A stretch of DNA of 64,000 nt, from the NCBI RefSeq assembly GCF_009258225.1, contig NZ_CP043617.1, positions 1,364,001 to 1,428,000 on the forward strand. The letters are read 5' to 3'. Below are positions 54,183 through 63,038 of this stretch, in pieces. Positions within the stretch are counted from its first letter, which is position 1, and every line of letters starts with the position of its first letter. Both the position numbers and the translations under genes were made by a program. The notes below the pieces were generated by a model. The model had not been told where the DNA came from and did no database searches. It worked only from the letters and a program-made list of their open reading frames with translations. Origin of the DNA: Sulfurimonas lithotrophica. Its GTDB lineage: Bacteria > Campylobacterota > Campylobacteria > Campylobacterales > Sulfurimonadaceae.

Positions 54183-55541
54183 TTGGCAAGAACCGTACTA
54201 GCCATAGATATTGGGTCTACAAAAATATGTGCAATTATTGCAAGAATAGACGATGACAACTCTTGTGCAGCTATCGGTGCAGGAATTACCAAGGCACAAG
54301 GTCTTAAACGTGGAACAATAACCAACATCGAACTAGCCTCAAAGTCTATAAAACAAGCCGTTGACGATGCAAAACGCGTAGCTGCAACCGATGTTAAAAG
54401 TGCAATAGTATCTATTTCAGGTTCTTATACAAAAAGTCTTAACTCTTCAGGTATCGTAAATATCCAAAATAAAGAGATAAGCTTTAACGAAATTGAGCGT
54501 GTTATGCAGACATCATTGTATAATGCCAACATACCAAACGAGTATGAAGTACTTCATGCACTGCCTTATAACTTTAAAGTAGATGACCAAGATTATATAG
54601 AAGACCCACTGGGAATGAATGCAGCTCGCTTAGAGGTTGAAACTCATATCATCACTACACAAAAAGCAAATCTTAACAATCTTAAAAAAGCAGTTAGCGG
54701 TGCGGGAATAGAAGTTGAAAATATAATTCTTAGCGGATATGCATCTTCGATATCGACAATTAACGATGATGAAAAAGAGCTTGGTGTAGCTGTAATTGAT
54801 ATAGGCGGTAATACTTCAAACATAACTATACATTCAGGTAGTTCTATAAGACATAACGAATTTTTAGGCGTAGGAAGCAACCATGTAACAAATGACTTAT
54901 CTATGGCACTTCATACTCCTCTTAGCGTAGCTGAGAGTGTAAAGATTGATTACGGTTCACTCCTAACTCCTAGTAACGACTTAATAGAATTACCGATGAT
55001 TGGTGATGAAAAAACGACTCATGAAGTATCTCTTGAAGTTGTACATAACGTAATTTACGCTAGAGTTGAAGAGACACTTATGATTTTGGCTCAGTTTATT
55101 GAAAACAGCGGCTTAAAAGATCAGCTTGGTGCCGGTATAGTTCTAACGGGAGGGCTTTCAAAAATGGAAGGCATCCGTGAACTTGCCGTAGCTACATTTG
55201 ACAGTGGTCCGGTAAGACTGGCTCGCCCAAAAGAGATGGAAGGTCTATTTGACGATATAAGAGGACCGGAATTTGCTAGTGCTGTAGGATTGGTAATGTA
55301 TGCTGCAAAGAACTATACACCTTATGAAATAGATGTAAATAAGCATGTAAGACATTCAAACGAAACACCTCTTGAGAGTGTGAGTGTGAATTTCAAAGAA
55401 AATTCTGAAATACCTGTAGCCCCAATAGCGGAGGAAGACGTAAAAGAAACGCTAGTTTCTCTTCCTGATAAGAAAGAGAAAAAAAGTGATGAAGCTTCAT
55501 CATTTAATAAATTTTGGAACTGGGCTACCCAGTTATTTTAA
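54183..55541 (+). CDS. ftsA: Cell-division protein FtsA
   Basis: This actin-like ATPase tethers FtsZ to the membrane. It is 452 residues with VLAIDIGSTKICAI (phosphate 1), a 1C domain, IDIGGNTSNITIHS (phosphate 2), AGIVLTGGLSKMEGI (adenosine motif) and a C-terminal amphipathic helix (FNKFWNWATQLF) for membrane binding. The TTG at 54183 is used as start. ftsZ follows 12 bases later. Confidence 0.96.
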   Translation: MARTVLAIDIGSTKICAIIARIDDDNSCAAIGAGITKAQGLKRGTITNIELASKSIKQAVDDAKRVAATDVKSAIVSISGSYTKSLNSSGIVNIQNKEISFNEIERVMQTSLYNANIPNEYEVLHALPYNFKVDDQDYIEDPLGMNAARLEVETHIITTQKANLNNLKKAVSGAGIEVENIILSGYASSISTINDDEKELGVAVIDIGGNTSNITIHSGSSIRHNEFLGVGSNHVTNDLSMALHTPLSVAESVKIDYGSLLTPSNDLIELPMIGDEKTTHEVSLEVVHNVIYARVEETLMILAQFIENSGLKDQLGAGIVLTGGLSKMEGIRELAVATFDSGPVRLARPKEMEGLFDDIRGPEFASAVGLVMYAAKNYTPYEIDVNKHVRHSNETPLESVSVNFKENSEIPVAPIAEEDVKETLVSLPDKKEKKSDEASSFNKFWNWATQLF

Positions 55542-55553
55542 AGGAGAGTAAGT

Positions 55554-56672
55554 ATGAGTGATGCATTTGTAGTTGAAGAAGTTCAAGGATTAAACGGTGC
55601 AAGAATCATAGCTGTCGGTGTCGGCGGCGGCGGCGGAAATATGATTGGGCATATGTTAAACGAAGGAATTACAGGCATTGAAATGATTAGTGTAAATACT
55701 GATGCCCAAGTTCTACAAAACAGCCAGTCAACAAAGATTCAAATCGGTGCTAAACTTACTAAAGGTCTAGGGGCTGGAATGAAACCCGAGATAGGTAAAG
55801 AGAGTGCACTAGAGAGTTATGATGAGATTCGTGCAGCTCTTGATGGAGCCGACATAGTATTTATCTCTGCAGGTCTTGGCGGTGGAACAGGTACCGGTGC
55901 AGCGCCTGTTGTGGCACAGATTGCTAAAGATGTAGGTGCACTTACAATCAGTGTAGTTACAAAACCTTTTATGTTTGAGGGTAAAAAAAGACAAAAACTT
56001 GCTGAAAGCGGTCTTGAAGAATTAAAGCGTGAAAGTGACTCTATAGTTGTAATTCCAAACGATAAACTTTTATCTATCATAGATAGAAAACTGGGACTTA
56101 AAGACAGTTTTAAAATTGTTGACAGTGTACTTGCTCAAGCTGTAAGCGGAACAAGCGGTGTTATTTTATCTAGCGGGTCTAATGATATCAACCTTGACTT
56201 TGCCGACTTAAAAACCGTAATGAACCATAAAGGTATGGCTCTTATGGGTGTAGGTGAACATGAAGGTGACAATGCGGCATATGAAGCTATAAAATCGGCT
56301 ATTGAATCTCCGCTGCTTGATAATATGAGCATCAACGGTGCTATGGGTGTTCTTGTTCACTTCTCTATGCATCCTGATTTTCCGACTATGGAAATTTACT
56401 CTGCTATGGAAGTTGTAAATGAGTCTGCACACGAAGATGCCGACATCATCTTCGGTACATCTACAGATGAGTCTCTTAATGAAAACTATGTAAAAATCAC
56501 TATAGTAGCTACAGGATTTGAGCAAAAAGAGGAAAAACTTACTAACAATGAAGACTTTGTAAGTGAGACTCCTGCTCCTATAGCTAAATCACGCCCGCGT
56601 TTAGTTGTCGGCGGTGATATGGATGAGAGCCACTTAGATGTGCCTTCATATATGAGAAGACAGCAAGATTAG
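55554..56672 (+). CDS. ftsZ: Cell-division protein FtsZ
   Basis: This tubulin-like GTPase forms the division ring. It is 372 residues with GVGGGGGNMIGHM, the tubulin signature GGGTGTGAAPVVA, the T7 synergy loop NLDFADLKTVM and a C-terminal tail DVPSYMRRQQD that binds FtsA. A GGAGAG ribosome binding site precedes the ATG. It ends the ppiD-ftsA-ftsZ run. Confidence 0.97.
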   Translation: MSDAFVVEEVQGLNGARIIAVGVGGGGGNMIGHMLNEGITGIEMISVNTDAQVLQNSQSTKIQIGAKLTKGLGAGMKPEIGKESALESYDEIRAALDGADIVFISAGLGGGTGTGAAPVVAQIAKDVGALTISVVTKPFMFEGKKRQKLAESGLEELKRESDSIVVIPNDKLLSIIDRKLGLKDSFKIVDSVLAQAVSGTSGVILSSGSNDINLDFADLKTVMNHKGMALMGVGEHEGDNAAYEAIKSAIESPLLDNMSINGAMGVLVHFSMHPDFPTMEIYSAMEVVNESAHEDADIIFGTSTDESLNENYVKITIVATGFEQKEEKLTNNEDFVSETPAPIAKSRPRLVVGGDMDESHLDVPSYMRRQQD

Positions 56673-56771
56673 CCTTGCCCTTCTCTCCAACGAAGGGAAC
56701 AATTTTCTTTGGAAAAATGTTCACCGTAGTTGAAAGAGAGAGATGGGTACTTCAAAAATAAAGTCAATAAT

Positions 56772-56786
56772 ACTTCCAGAGGAAGT
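56772..56786. terminator. Hairpin between convergent ftsZ and the Cys-rich membrane gene
   Basis: ACTTCC and GGAAGT form a six-base stem with an AGA loop. The 137-base gap also shows imperfectly paired CT- and GA-rich stretches (56688-56742). A terminator is likely here but its limits are unclear. Confidence 0.4.
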
Positions 56787-56809
56787 CTATCCAAGCTTCC
56801 TCTCTCCCC

Positions 56810-57748
56810 TTACAAAAACACACCATTTTTCAAATAGTAAACTACAACATATCCACTTACCAAAAGTACAAACAACAAGTTTGATATAAATGAAAGTTTA
56901 AAAAATTTATCTTTAAAAAGAACTATAAGACCGTTAAATGTACCTATAAATAAAAGTGCATAAATTAGATAACCGACATAGTAATAATCACTCTGCAAAT
57001 AACAAAACGGGCAGTGATGGCTAGGGAGTTCATATATATAAGTCCCAAAGAACATAATCATGGAGATTATCGAAACTATAATAAAGATTAAGTTTGAGAT
57101 TGCATAAACATACTTAGATTTAAATACATATGCAAAAGTTATTAAAGCAAAATTGGCATAAAATACACTTACTAAAATATTATTATCGATTGAGAATAAA
57201 CTAGATACTATAGAGTCCGATGTAGATGAGTAAAGTGTCCCACAACACGATACCAGCTTATCTATCTCAAAATTGTAAAATGTATAAAATTCTATTAGTA
57301 TCTCAGATAAAAACAAAGCAAACAACACTATAAAAAGTGCAAATTTCATCTTAATATACGGTTGCTTTTCATTTTTTACATCTTCCGTGTTTAAAACAAG
57401 CCAGAAAGCAAAAAGATATATATTTAACACTTTAAGGGTAATAAGCATCGTTCCATAATCAGTTGCGTCCAGCACTCCTGCTCCACACATAGCACCGCTT
57501 AATACGTTTGAGAGTTTATCGAGTGTAAATATAAAAAATAAAAAAAGAGGAACTTTAACTATAAATATATATTTAATTATAGTAGTCGCAAGATAGCTTT
57601 GACGCTCTAGCGAATACTGTAATGGATCGGATGAGTTCTTATCGTATTTTAGGTATATTTTTACACTAAGATACAATGCAATCAAACCAAATACAAAAAA
57701 TAAAAAATCCAGTATATATATGGTTAATATCTCAGGTGAGAGTATCAT
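56810..57748 (-). CDS. Polytopic membrane protein with paired Cys motifs (ABC operon partner)
   Basis: I do not recognise a named family. The 312-residue protein has about eight helices. Loops facing the same side carry Cys motifs: MCGAGVLD (about 87), VSCCGTLYSSTSD (about 166) and SHHCPFCYLQSDYYYVGY (about 245). The CPFC motif after two His resembles metal- or thiol-active sites. It overlaps the ABC ATPase gene by four bases and is the last gene of the four-gene operon. It could handle a cysteine-linked or metal-linked substrate of the transporter (inference). Confidence 0.75.
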   Translation of the reverse strand: MILSPEILTIYILDFLFFVFGLIALYLSVKIYLKYDKNSSDPLQYSLERQSYLATTIIKYIFIVKVPLFLFFIFTLDKLSNVLSGAMCGAGVLDATDYGTMLITLKVLNIYLFAFWLVLNTEDVKNEKQPYIKMKFALFIVLFALFLSEILIEFYTFYNFEIDKLVSCCGTLYSSTSDSIVSSLFSIDNNILVSVFYANFALITFAYVFKSKYVYAISNLIFIIVSIISMIMFFGTYIYELPSHHCPFCYLQSDYYYVGYLIYALLFIGTFNGLIVLFKDKFFKLSFISNLLFVLLVSGYVVVYYLKNGVFL

Positions 57749-58413
57749 ACAATAGACCCGTTTTTCATCTCAATATATTTATCTACAATATCCAAATCAA
57801 AAAACAAAGGATCGTGTGTAGCTATTATGATTGTCTTATTTTTTTCTTTTAAATCTTTTATGATATTTATAAAATTAAGTGAGAGTTTTTCATCCAGATT
57901 TGCCGTAGGCTCATCCGCTATTATAATTTTAGGAGAGTTTATATAAGCTCTCGCGATTGCCACGCGTTGTTGTTCACCTCCTGAGAGGTTTTTAACGGTC
58001 GTGTGTTTATAATGTTTTATATCAAACATCTCCAGGGCTGCATCTACCTTGTTCTCAACTAAATCCGAGTTCATGTTTTTAGGAATCAAAGGTAAGATTA
58101 CATTTTGTTCAACCGATATATCTTCAACTAGATTATACTTTTGAAAAACTATACCGATGTTGTTTAGTCTATACTCAGATGCAAACCTGTCCGTGAGTTT
58201 TGATATCTGTTTATTATCTACTATAACTTCACCGCTAGTAGGCTTGGATATAGCCGATACAAGTGAGAGTATGCTACTTTTACCGCTACCGCTTGCACCT
58301 TTTAGTACAACCAAACTACCCTCTTTTATATCTATATTTATATCTTTTAAAGCAGTTACTACATTGTTTTTTCCAAGTTTATAGCTTTTGTTAATATTTT
58401 TAAACTCTATCAT
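57745..58413 (-). CDS. ABC transporter ATPase of the LolD/MacB type
   Basis: This ATP-binding subunit has 222 residues from the ATG at 58413, which overlaps the permease stop (ATGA). It has Walker A GASGSGKSS, Q-loop NIGIVFQKYNLVEDISV, signature LSGGEQQRVAIARAY, Walker B IIIADEPTANLD and an H-loop in ATHDP. It is of the class that pairs with FtsX-like permeases. A longer frame back to 58452 would lie inside the permease gene. Confidence 0.92.
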   Translation of the reverse strand: MIEFKNINKSYKLGKNNVVTALKDINIDIKEGSLVVLKGASGSGKSSILSLVSAISKPTSGEVIVDNKQISKLTDRFASEYRLNNIGIVFQKYNLVEDISVEQNVILPLIPKNMNSDLVENKVDAALEMFDIKHYKHTTVKNLSGGEQQRVAIARAYINSPKIIIADEPTANLDEKLSLNFINIIKDLKEKNKTIIIATHDPLFFDLDIVDKYIEMKNGSIV

Positions 58414-59588
58414 CTCATCACCTCGTCTGCATCCATAGTAGCTACACGCCAAGACGGTATTATGATAGATGCTATGTATATAGGTACACTTAGGAAAAAT
58501 ACTAGCACCATTGTCTGTATATCGAAAACAAAAGGCAATTCAAATGCCACCTTTAACTCGCTGTAACCGCTAAATATGTCTCTTAAAAGAGGAGCTCCCA
58601 GTCCGTAAACAAAACCAAGTGCTAAAAATATTCCCAAAAGATAAGCAAATATTGAGATAAGTGCACCCTCGTAAAACTTCTCTTTAAGGACATCATCCAA
58701 GCTCCATCCTATTGCTTTAAGAACGCCTATCTCTTTTCTCTCGCTTGAACTGAGTCCGCTTGATTTATCAAACACTATTATAAAAAAAGTAAAAAGACTT
58801 ACGATAAAAAGAGCTAAAAATACTCCGCTTTTATAATCAAAAATGTTTTGATACGATACTTTTAAGTCATTTTTTGTAATAACTCTGGTATCGGGATATA
58901 AAAGTTTTATCTTAGCAGCTACGGTAACTACTTCATCAGGATTTGCAACTTTCACCACTATATCCGTTGCATATTCATCGCTCATACCGTAGATGCTACG
59001 CATATTTTCTTTTGAGAGCACTATTACGTCATTTGATTCCAAGTTAGTATCTGATTTAAATGTACCGCCAATGTCTATCTTTTTTAGTGAACCATCAGGA
59101 AGTATAAAATTAAAATACTCTTTAAAGTAGTTTTTACTCATTATCTCTTTAACACCCTGTCCTACATATGCATTAGATTCATCGAAATTTTTTGTAGCAT
59201 CTACCAGATTTTGAAGTGAATTTTTATACTGCTTCTCAAACTGCTCGATTCCCACAAGGGTAAAGTTAACACCTGCATTTACAAAGTAGTAATACCCCCA
59301 TACCCTTGCCGTTACATCGTTTACACCGGTTATTGAGAGTATTTCATCAACTCTGCTTACTTCAATATCATAGTGTTTTCCAGATATAAGTTTTTGAACC
59401 GTAATCTCAGGAAGTGATTCAACACTGTATTGGAGTTCATTTTTTATGGATGATGTTATGAAAAACATACTCGATAAAATAAAAATCAAAAAAGTAAGTA
59501 TCGTAGTTATAAAAATATTTTTATATTTTTGACGTAATAAGGAGTTTATTGAATACTCAAGGAGATAAAGGTTTATATATCTATTCAT
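58410..59588 (-). CDS. FtsX-like (MacB/LolC-type) ABC permease
   Basis: This 392-residue permease has the four-helix FtsX layout: helix 1 (about 22-48), a periplasmic domain of about 210 residues (ELQYSVESLPEITVQKLISG onward) and three C-terminal helices with SSSERKEIGVLKAIGWSL, the coupling-helix region. It overlaps its neighbours by four bases on either side (ATGA junctions). Members move or release lipoproteins or peptides, or act on the cell wall, rather than import solutes. Confidence 0.88.
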   Translation of the reverse strand: MNRYINLYLLEYSINSLLRQKYKNIFITTILTFLIFILSSMFFITSSIKNELQYSVESLPEITVQKLISGKHYDIEVSRVDEILSITGVNDVTARVWGYYYFVNAGVNFTLVGIEQFEKQYKNSLQNLVDATKNFDESNAYVGQGVKEIMSKNYFKEYFNFILPDGSLKKIDIGGTFKSDTNLESNDVIVLSKENMRSIYGMSDEYATDIVVKVANPDEVVTVAAKIKLLYPDTRVITKNDLKVSYQNIFDYKSGVFLALFIVSLFTFFIIVFDKSSGLSSSERKEIGVLKAIGWSLDDVLKEKFYEGALISIFAYLLGIFLALGFVYGLGAPLLRDIFSGYSELKVAFELPFVFDIQTMVLVFFLSVPIYIASIIIPSWRVATMDADEVMR

Positions 59589-59884
59589 TTAATATTTCCG
59601 TTTTTTGCGTTCATTATGATAAAGCTAGACGGAAAGTACTCACGTAAAATACCGTCATCTTTGTATATTTCAAATGTTGAAGAAAGACTTCTATGTCTGA
59701 TAAACGTAGCTTCTGTGGATATTGCCAAATCCGGTAGGCCCAATAGAGAAACAAACTCTTTTTTAGCTTCTATTTGAGATTTTGAGACAGCCTTAGTTTT
59801 ATCTAAATAAAGATACTCAACTACTAAAGCCATAATCAAAAATACAAACGTATATATACTTAATTTTGCTTTTTTATTTAACAA
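59585..59884 (-). CDS. Small membrane-anchored periplasmic protein of the ABC operon
   Basis: This 99-residue protein has one N-terminal helix (about 9-27) and a periplasmic domain with LPDLAISTEATFIRHRSLSS and FEIYKDDGILREYFPSSFII. It is the first gene of the ABC operon, and its TGA overlaps the permease ATG. I recognise no family. It might be the substrate-side partner of the permease. Confidence 0.7.
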   Translation of the reverse strand: MLNKKAKLSIYTFVFLIMALVVEYLYLDKTKAVSKSQIEAKKEFVSLLGLPDLAISTEATFIRHRSLSSTFEIYKDDGILREYFPSSFIIMNAKNGNIK

Positions 59885-59948
59885 AAATTACCCTTTAAAA
59901 TAAGGGGTTTATTTTATCAAACTAGTATTAAATGTTTGTTAAATATAT

Positions 59949-60428
59949 TTATCTTGTACGCATAAGCATTAAGCGTCTTATAAACAAAAGAAGAAGACCC
60001 ACTGCAAGTATTTTAAAATCTATCTCACTTGCCATGTGAACAGACAAGAAAGTATCACTTTGCGTAGCTTCACGACCCAAACTCTGCATACTCAAAATTT
60101 TAGGAGCATAAACTGCCGAAAACATTAAAGCGCTAAATGAAACAAGCGTAGCACCTACAAATACATAAGTATCTCTCTGCCCTATTTTGTACATATACAA
60201 CTCATAAGCAAGTACATAAAAAGATACAAAATAAAGCCAGTAAGAAAAACGATGAAAAATTTCAGCCATCATAATTCCTGCATTGTGCTTATCTACAAAA
60301 ACTTCCATTCCCAAAGAAGAGTTATGAAATACTACGGGGGCGACTAAAGTTCCAAGAACTAAAACGCCACCTAAAGTAGCCGATAAAACTAACAAATAAC
60401 TAAAATCCAAATAAATATTTCTTCTCAT
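59949..60428 (-). CDS. DUF4149-family membrane protein
   Basis: This 159-residue protein has four helices and the DUF4149/TMEM205 pattern: LLVLSATLGGVLVLGTLVAPVVF in the first helix and IFHRFSYWLYFVSF in the second. Its function is unknown. It lies seven bases after prmC and ends that operon. Confidence 0.78.
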   Translation of the reverse strand: MRRNIYLDFSYLLVLSATLGGVLVLGTLVAPVVFHNSSLGMEVFVDKHNAGIMMAEIFHRFSYWLYFVSFYVLAYELYMYKIGQRDTYVFVGATLVSFSALMFSAVYAPKILSMQSLGREATQSDTFLSVHMASEIDFKILAVGLLLLFIRRLMLMRTR

Positions 60429-60435
60429 ATCATAC

Positions 60436-61257
60436 CTATAGTATAAGCGTAAAACCTCTATCGAACTCTGAATAATCTTTGTAAAAAGTTAAGGTTTTAA
60501 ACTCTTTTTCTTTTAAATAATATGAAATTCTATCCTTTTGGTCATAACCCATCTCACAAGAAAAAAACTTAATATCTCTTCTTAAGACTTCATCAAGTAA
60601 CTCTTTTATGATTTCATCCCCCACTTTTCCTCCATACAAGGCATTTTGAGGCTCATAATCAAGATTAGATTCGAGTTTTATACCATCTTCTATATATGGA
60701 GGATTTGATACTAAATAATCTATTTTTTCCTTTACAGGCTCTAACAACGAACCCTCTCTTAGCTCTATTCTATCTTCAAGTCCAAATTTTTCTATATTTT
60801 TTTTGGCAATTTTAAGTGCATCTGGAGATATATCTACTGCTATGAATTTTGCATTTTTGTAATGAAGTGCAAGCATAATAGAGATAATACCACTTCCGAC
60901 TCCAACTTCTGCAAACTGTATATCTGCATCTCTATTTGGAAAATGTTTAAGTATATCATCTATCAGAAGTTCCGTTTCCGGTCTTGGTATTAACGCACCC
61001 TCAGCTATATAAAACTCTTCTGAATAAAAACTGACCTTATTTGTAATATATTCAAAAGGTTCATTTTTACTTCTGCGTTGAACCATTTCAAAAAGTTTAT
61101 CCGTATTTTCAACTGTAGTATTTTGATTTGTCAGAAGCCATAATTCATCTACAGCTAAATGATGCATTAAAAAAAGTTGAGCTTCACGGGAAGCTCTTGG
61201 TATATGTGGGTCTAGCTTACGAGTTATCTCACTCAAAAGCTCTTTTACTGTACTCAA
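60436..61257 (-). CDS. prmC: Release-factor glutamine methyltransferase
   Basis: This enzyme methylates the GGQ glutamine of release factors RF1/RF2. The 273 residues have an N-terminal helical domain, PRPETELLIDDIL, a SAM-binding site FAEVGVGSGIISIMLA and the catalytic NPPY in LVSNPPYIEDG. It starts one base after argB ends, within the lpxK-argB-prmC run. Confidence 0.94.
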   Translation of the reverse strand: MSTVKELLSEITRKLDPHIPRASREAQLFLMHHLAVDELWLLTNQNTTVENTDKLFEMVQRRSKNEPFEYITNKVSFYSEEFYIAEGALIPRPETELLIDDILKHFPNRDADIQFAEVGVGSGIISIMLALHYKNAKFIAVDISPDALKIAKKNIEKFGLEDRIELREGSLLEPVKEKIDYLVSNPPYIEDGIKLESNLDYEPQNALYGGKVGDEIIKELLDEVLRRDIKFFSCEMGYDQKDRISYYLKEKEFKTLTFYKDYSEFDRGFTLIL

Positions 61258-61258
61258 T

Positions 61259-62110
61259 TTATTTTACTATCTCTGTTCCCACACCCGCAGATGTAAAAAG
61301 CTCTAGTAGCATAGAATGTTCTAATCTTCCATCAATTATGTGTGCTTTTGCTACACCGCCGTCAATAGCTTCCAAACAAGCATCTACTTTTGGAACCATA
61401 CCGCCGTGAATGGTCCCGTCTTTTTTAAGTGCTATAACTTCATCTTCCGTAAGTGAGCTTAAAAGTTCTTTGTCTTTGTTTAACACGCCCGGAGTATCCG
61501 TTAAAAAGATTATTTTATTTGCACCTATTGCTTTTGCAACTTGAGATGCTGCCAGGTCTGCATTTATATTATATCCCGGATGTCCAAGTTCCGATCCCGC
61601 TGCAATAGGAGCTATAACAGGTATAAACTTATCATCAATCAGTTTATGAACAACAGAAGCTTTTACTTCTGTTATATTTCCGGTAAGTCCCCACTTTTCA
61701 AAGTCTTTAGGCTCACCTGAAATAAAATGTGCATCTTTACCGCTTACACCGATAGCTTTAGCTCCGTGAGAATTTAAAAGTGAGACTATCTCTTTATTTA
61801 TCTCACCGCTTAAGATCATCTCTGCTATCCTCATAACCTCTTTAGTCGTTACACGTTGCCCCTCAATAAAAGTTGTATCTATATTGAGAGCATCCAGCAT
61901 ATCGGTTATCTTTTTGCCGCCGCCGTGAATGATAACAGGCTTAATCCCAACAAGATACATAAGCAAGATATCTTCAGCAAACTTTTCTTTTAACTGTGGA
62001 GACGTTTGAGCACTTCCTCCATATTTTATTACAACTATTTCTTTGTTAAACTCTTTTATAAACGGCAGGGCATCAAGCAGCGTTTTTACTGTTTCAATCT
62101 TTTTTTGCAC
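61259..62110 (-). CDS. argB: Acetylglutamate kinase
   Basis: This enzyme phosphorylates N-acetylglutamate, the second step of arginine synthesis. It has 283 residues with VVIKYGGSAQ, VIIHGGGKKITDML, INADLAASQVAKAIGANKIIFLTDTPGVL and DGTIHGGMVPKV. The length and extended N-terminal helix suggest the arginine-inhibited hexameric form. It overlaps lpxK by 17 bases. Confidence 0.95.
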   Translation of the reverse strand: MQKKIETVKTLLDALPFIKEFNKEIVVIKYGGSAQTSPQLKEKFAEDILLMYLVGIKPVIIHGGGKKITDMLDALNIDTTFIEGQRVTTKEVMRIAEMILSGEINKEIVSLLNSHGAKAIGVSGKDAHFISGEPKDFEKWGLTGNITEVKASVVHKLIDDKFIPVIAPIAAGSELGHPGYNINADLAASQVAKAIGANKIIFLTDTPGVLNKDKELLSSLTEDEVIALKKDGTIHGGMVPKVDACLEAIDGGVAKAHIIDGRLEHSMLLELFTSAGVGTEIVK

Positions 62111-63005
62111 GATAATCCTCTATATATTTAAATACTTTTTCATCTACTTCCATCTCTAAATCCAATAAAGAAAGAGGCAGATTAAATTGTTCTAGTTTTA
62201 CATAATCTTTGTACGTTACCAAAGCACTATCACTTTTATCTCTTTTTAATATATCTTCAATTTCATTTTTAGTAAAATTATAATGGTCTGCAAAATAATT
62301 CTTGCTAACCACATCCGGAAGATATTTATCTAAACGGCTTGGACGCGCTATGGCTGTTATAAGCGACATTTTATCACATCTATCTTTAAGAGCTGTTTTT
62401 CTCTTAAAATCAAATTCTTCCCTTAGTAAAACAACCTCTTTTGATTTCCATAATCTCTCACGATACGGTCCTGATGGAAGACAATAGTTGTTTATAAAAT
62501 TTGATTCTATAAGGATATCTAGCTTTTTTATATCGTGTTTTGAATATGCATCATCTAAAAATACAATCTCTGCACCCATATCTTTAGCTTTGTCTATAGC
62601 TTCTTTTCTGTCTTCACTTACTATGACTATTGCATTTGGCAGTTTATTGGCATATATCATAGCTTCATCACCGCTTACACTTACATCTTCAAGTATTTTT
62701 TTCCCATCACTAACTACATGAAGTCCTAACGATTCTCTCCCAAATCCTCTAAGTATAACTGCAACATTTTCATATCTGGATGCAAGTGCGGTTACAAGGG
62801 GTGTTTTTCCGCTACCTCCCACATTTAAGTTGCCTACACTTATTATATCTACATCAAAATCATGCGGTTTTTGAAGTTTGAAATTTAACCACATAAAAAA
62901 GCAGTATAACCAACTAAGAGGCAATAAAAAAAATGACACTATTTTTTGAAAAAAATTTGGATTGTAAAAGTATCTCTCAACCCAAAATATAAAACTATTA
63001 TTCAT
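62094..63005 (-). CDS. lpxK: Tetraacyldisaccharide 4'-kinase
   Basis: This inner-membrane kinase makes lipid IVA during lipid A synthesis. The 303-residue protein has an N-terminal membrane segment (about 22-42), a P-loop GNLNVGGSGKTPL (about 57-69), ILRGFGRES and a Walker-B-like FLDDAYSKHDIKKLD. In most LpxK proteins the last motif reads DDGFQH. It lies 33 bases after the NosL gene. Confidence 0.9.
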   Translation of the reverse strand: MNNSFIFWVERYFYNPNFFQKIVSFFLLPLSWLYCFFMWLNFKLQKPHDFDVDIISVGNLNVGGSGKTPLVTALASRYENVAVILRGFGRESLGLHVVSDGKKILEDVSVSGDEAMIYANKLPNAIVIVSEDRKEAIDKAKDMGAEIVFLDDAYSKHDIKKLDILIESNFINNYCLPSGPYRERLWKSKEVVLLREEFDFKRKTALKDRCDKMSLITAIARPSRLDKYLPDVVSKNYFADHYNFTKNEIEDILKRDKSDSALVTYKDYVKLEQFNLPLSLLDLEMEVDEKVFKYIEDYRAKKD

Positions 63006-63038
63006 GCCAAAATTATAGCTAAATAGATGCTTAAATTA

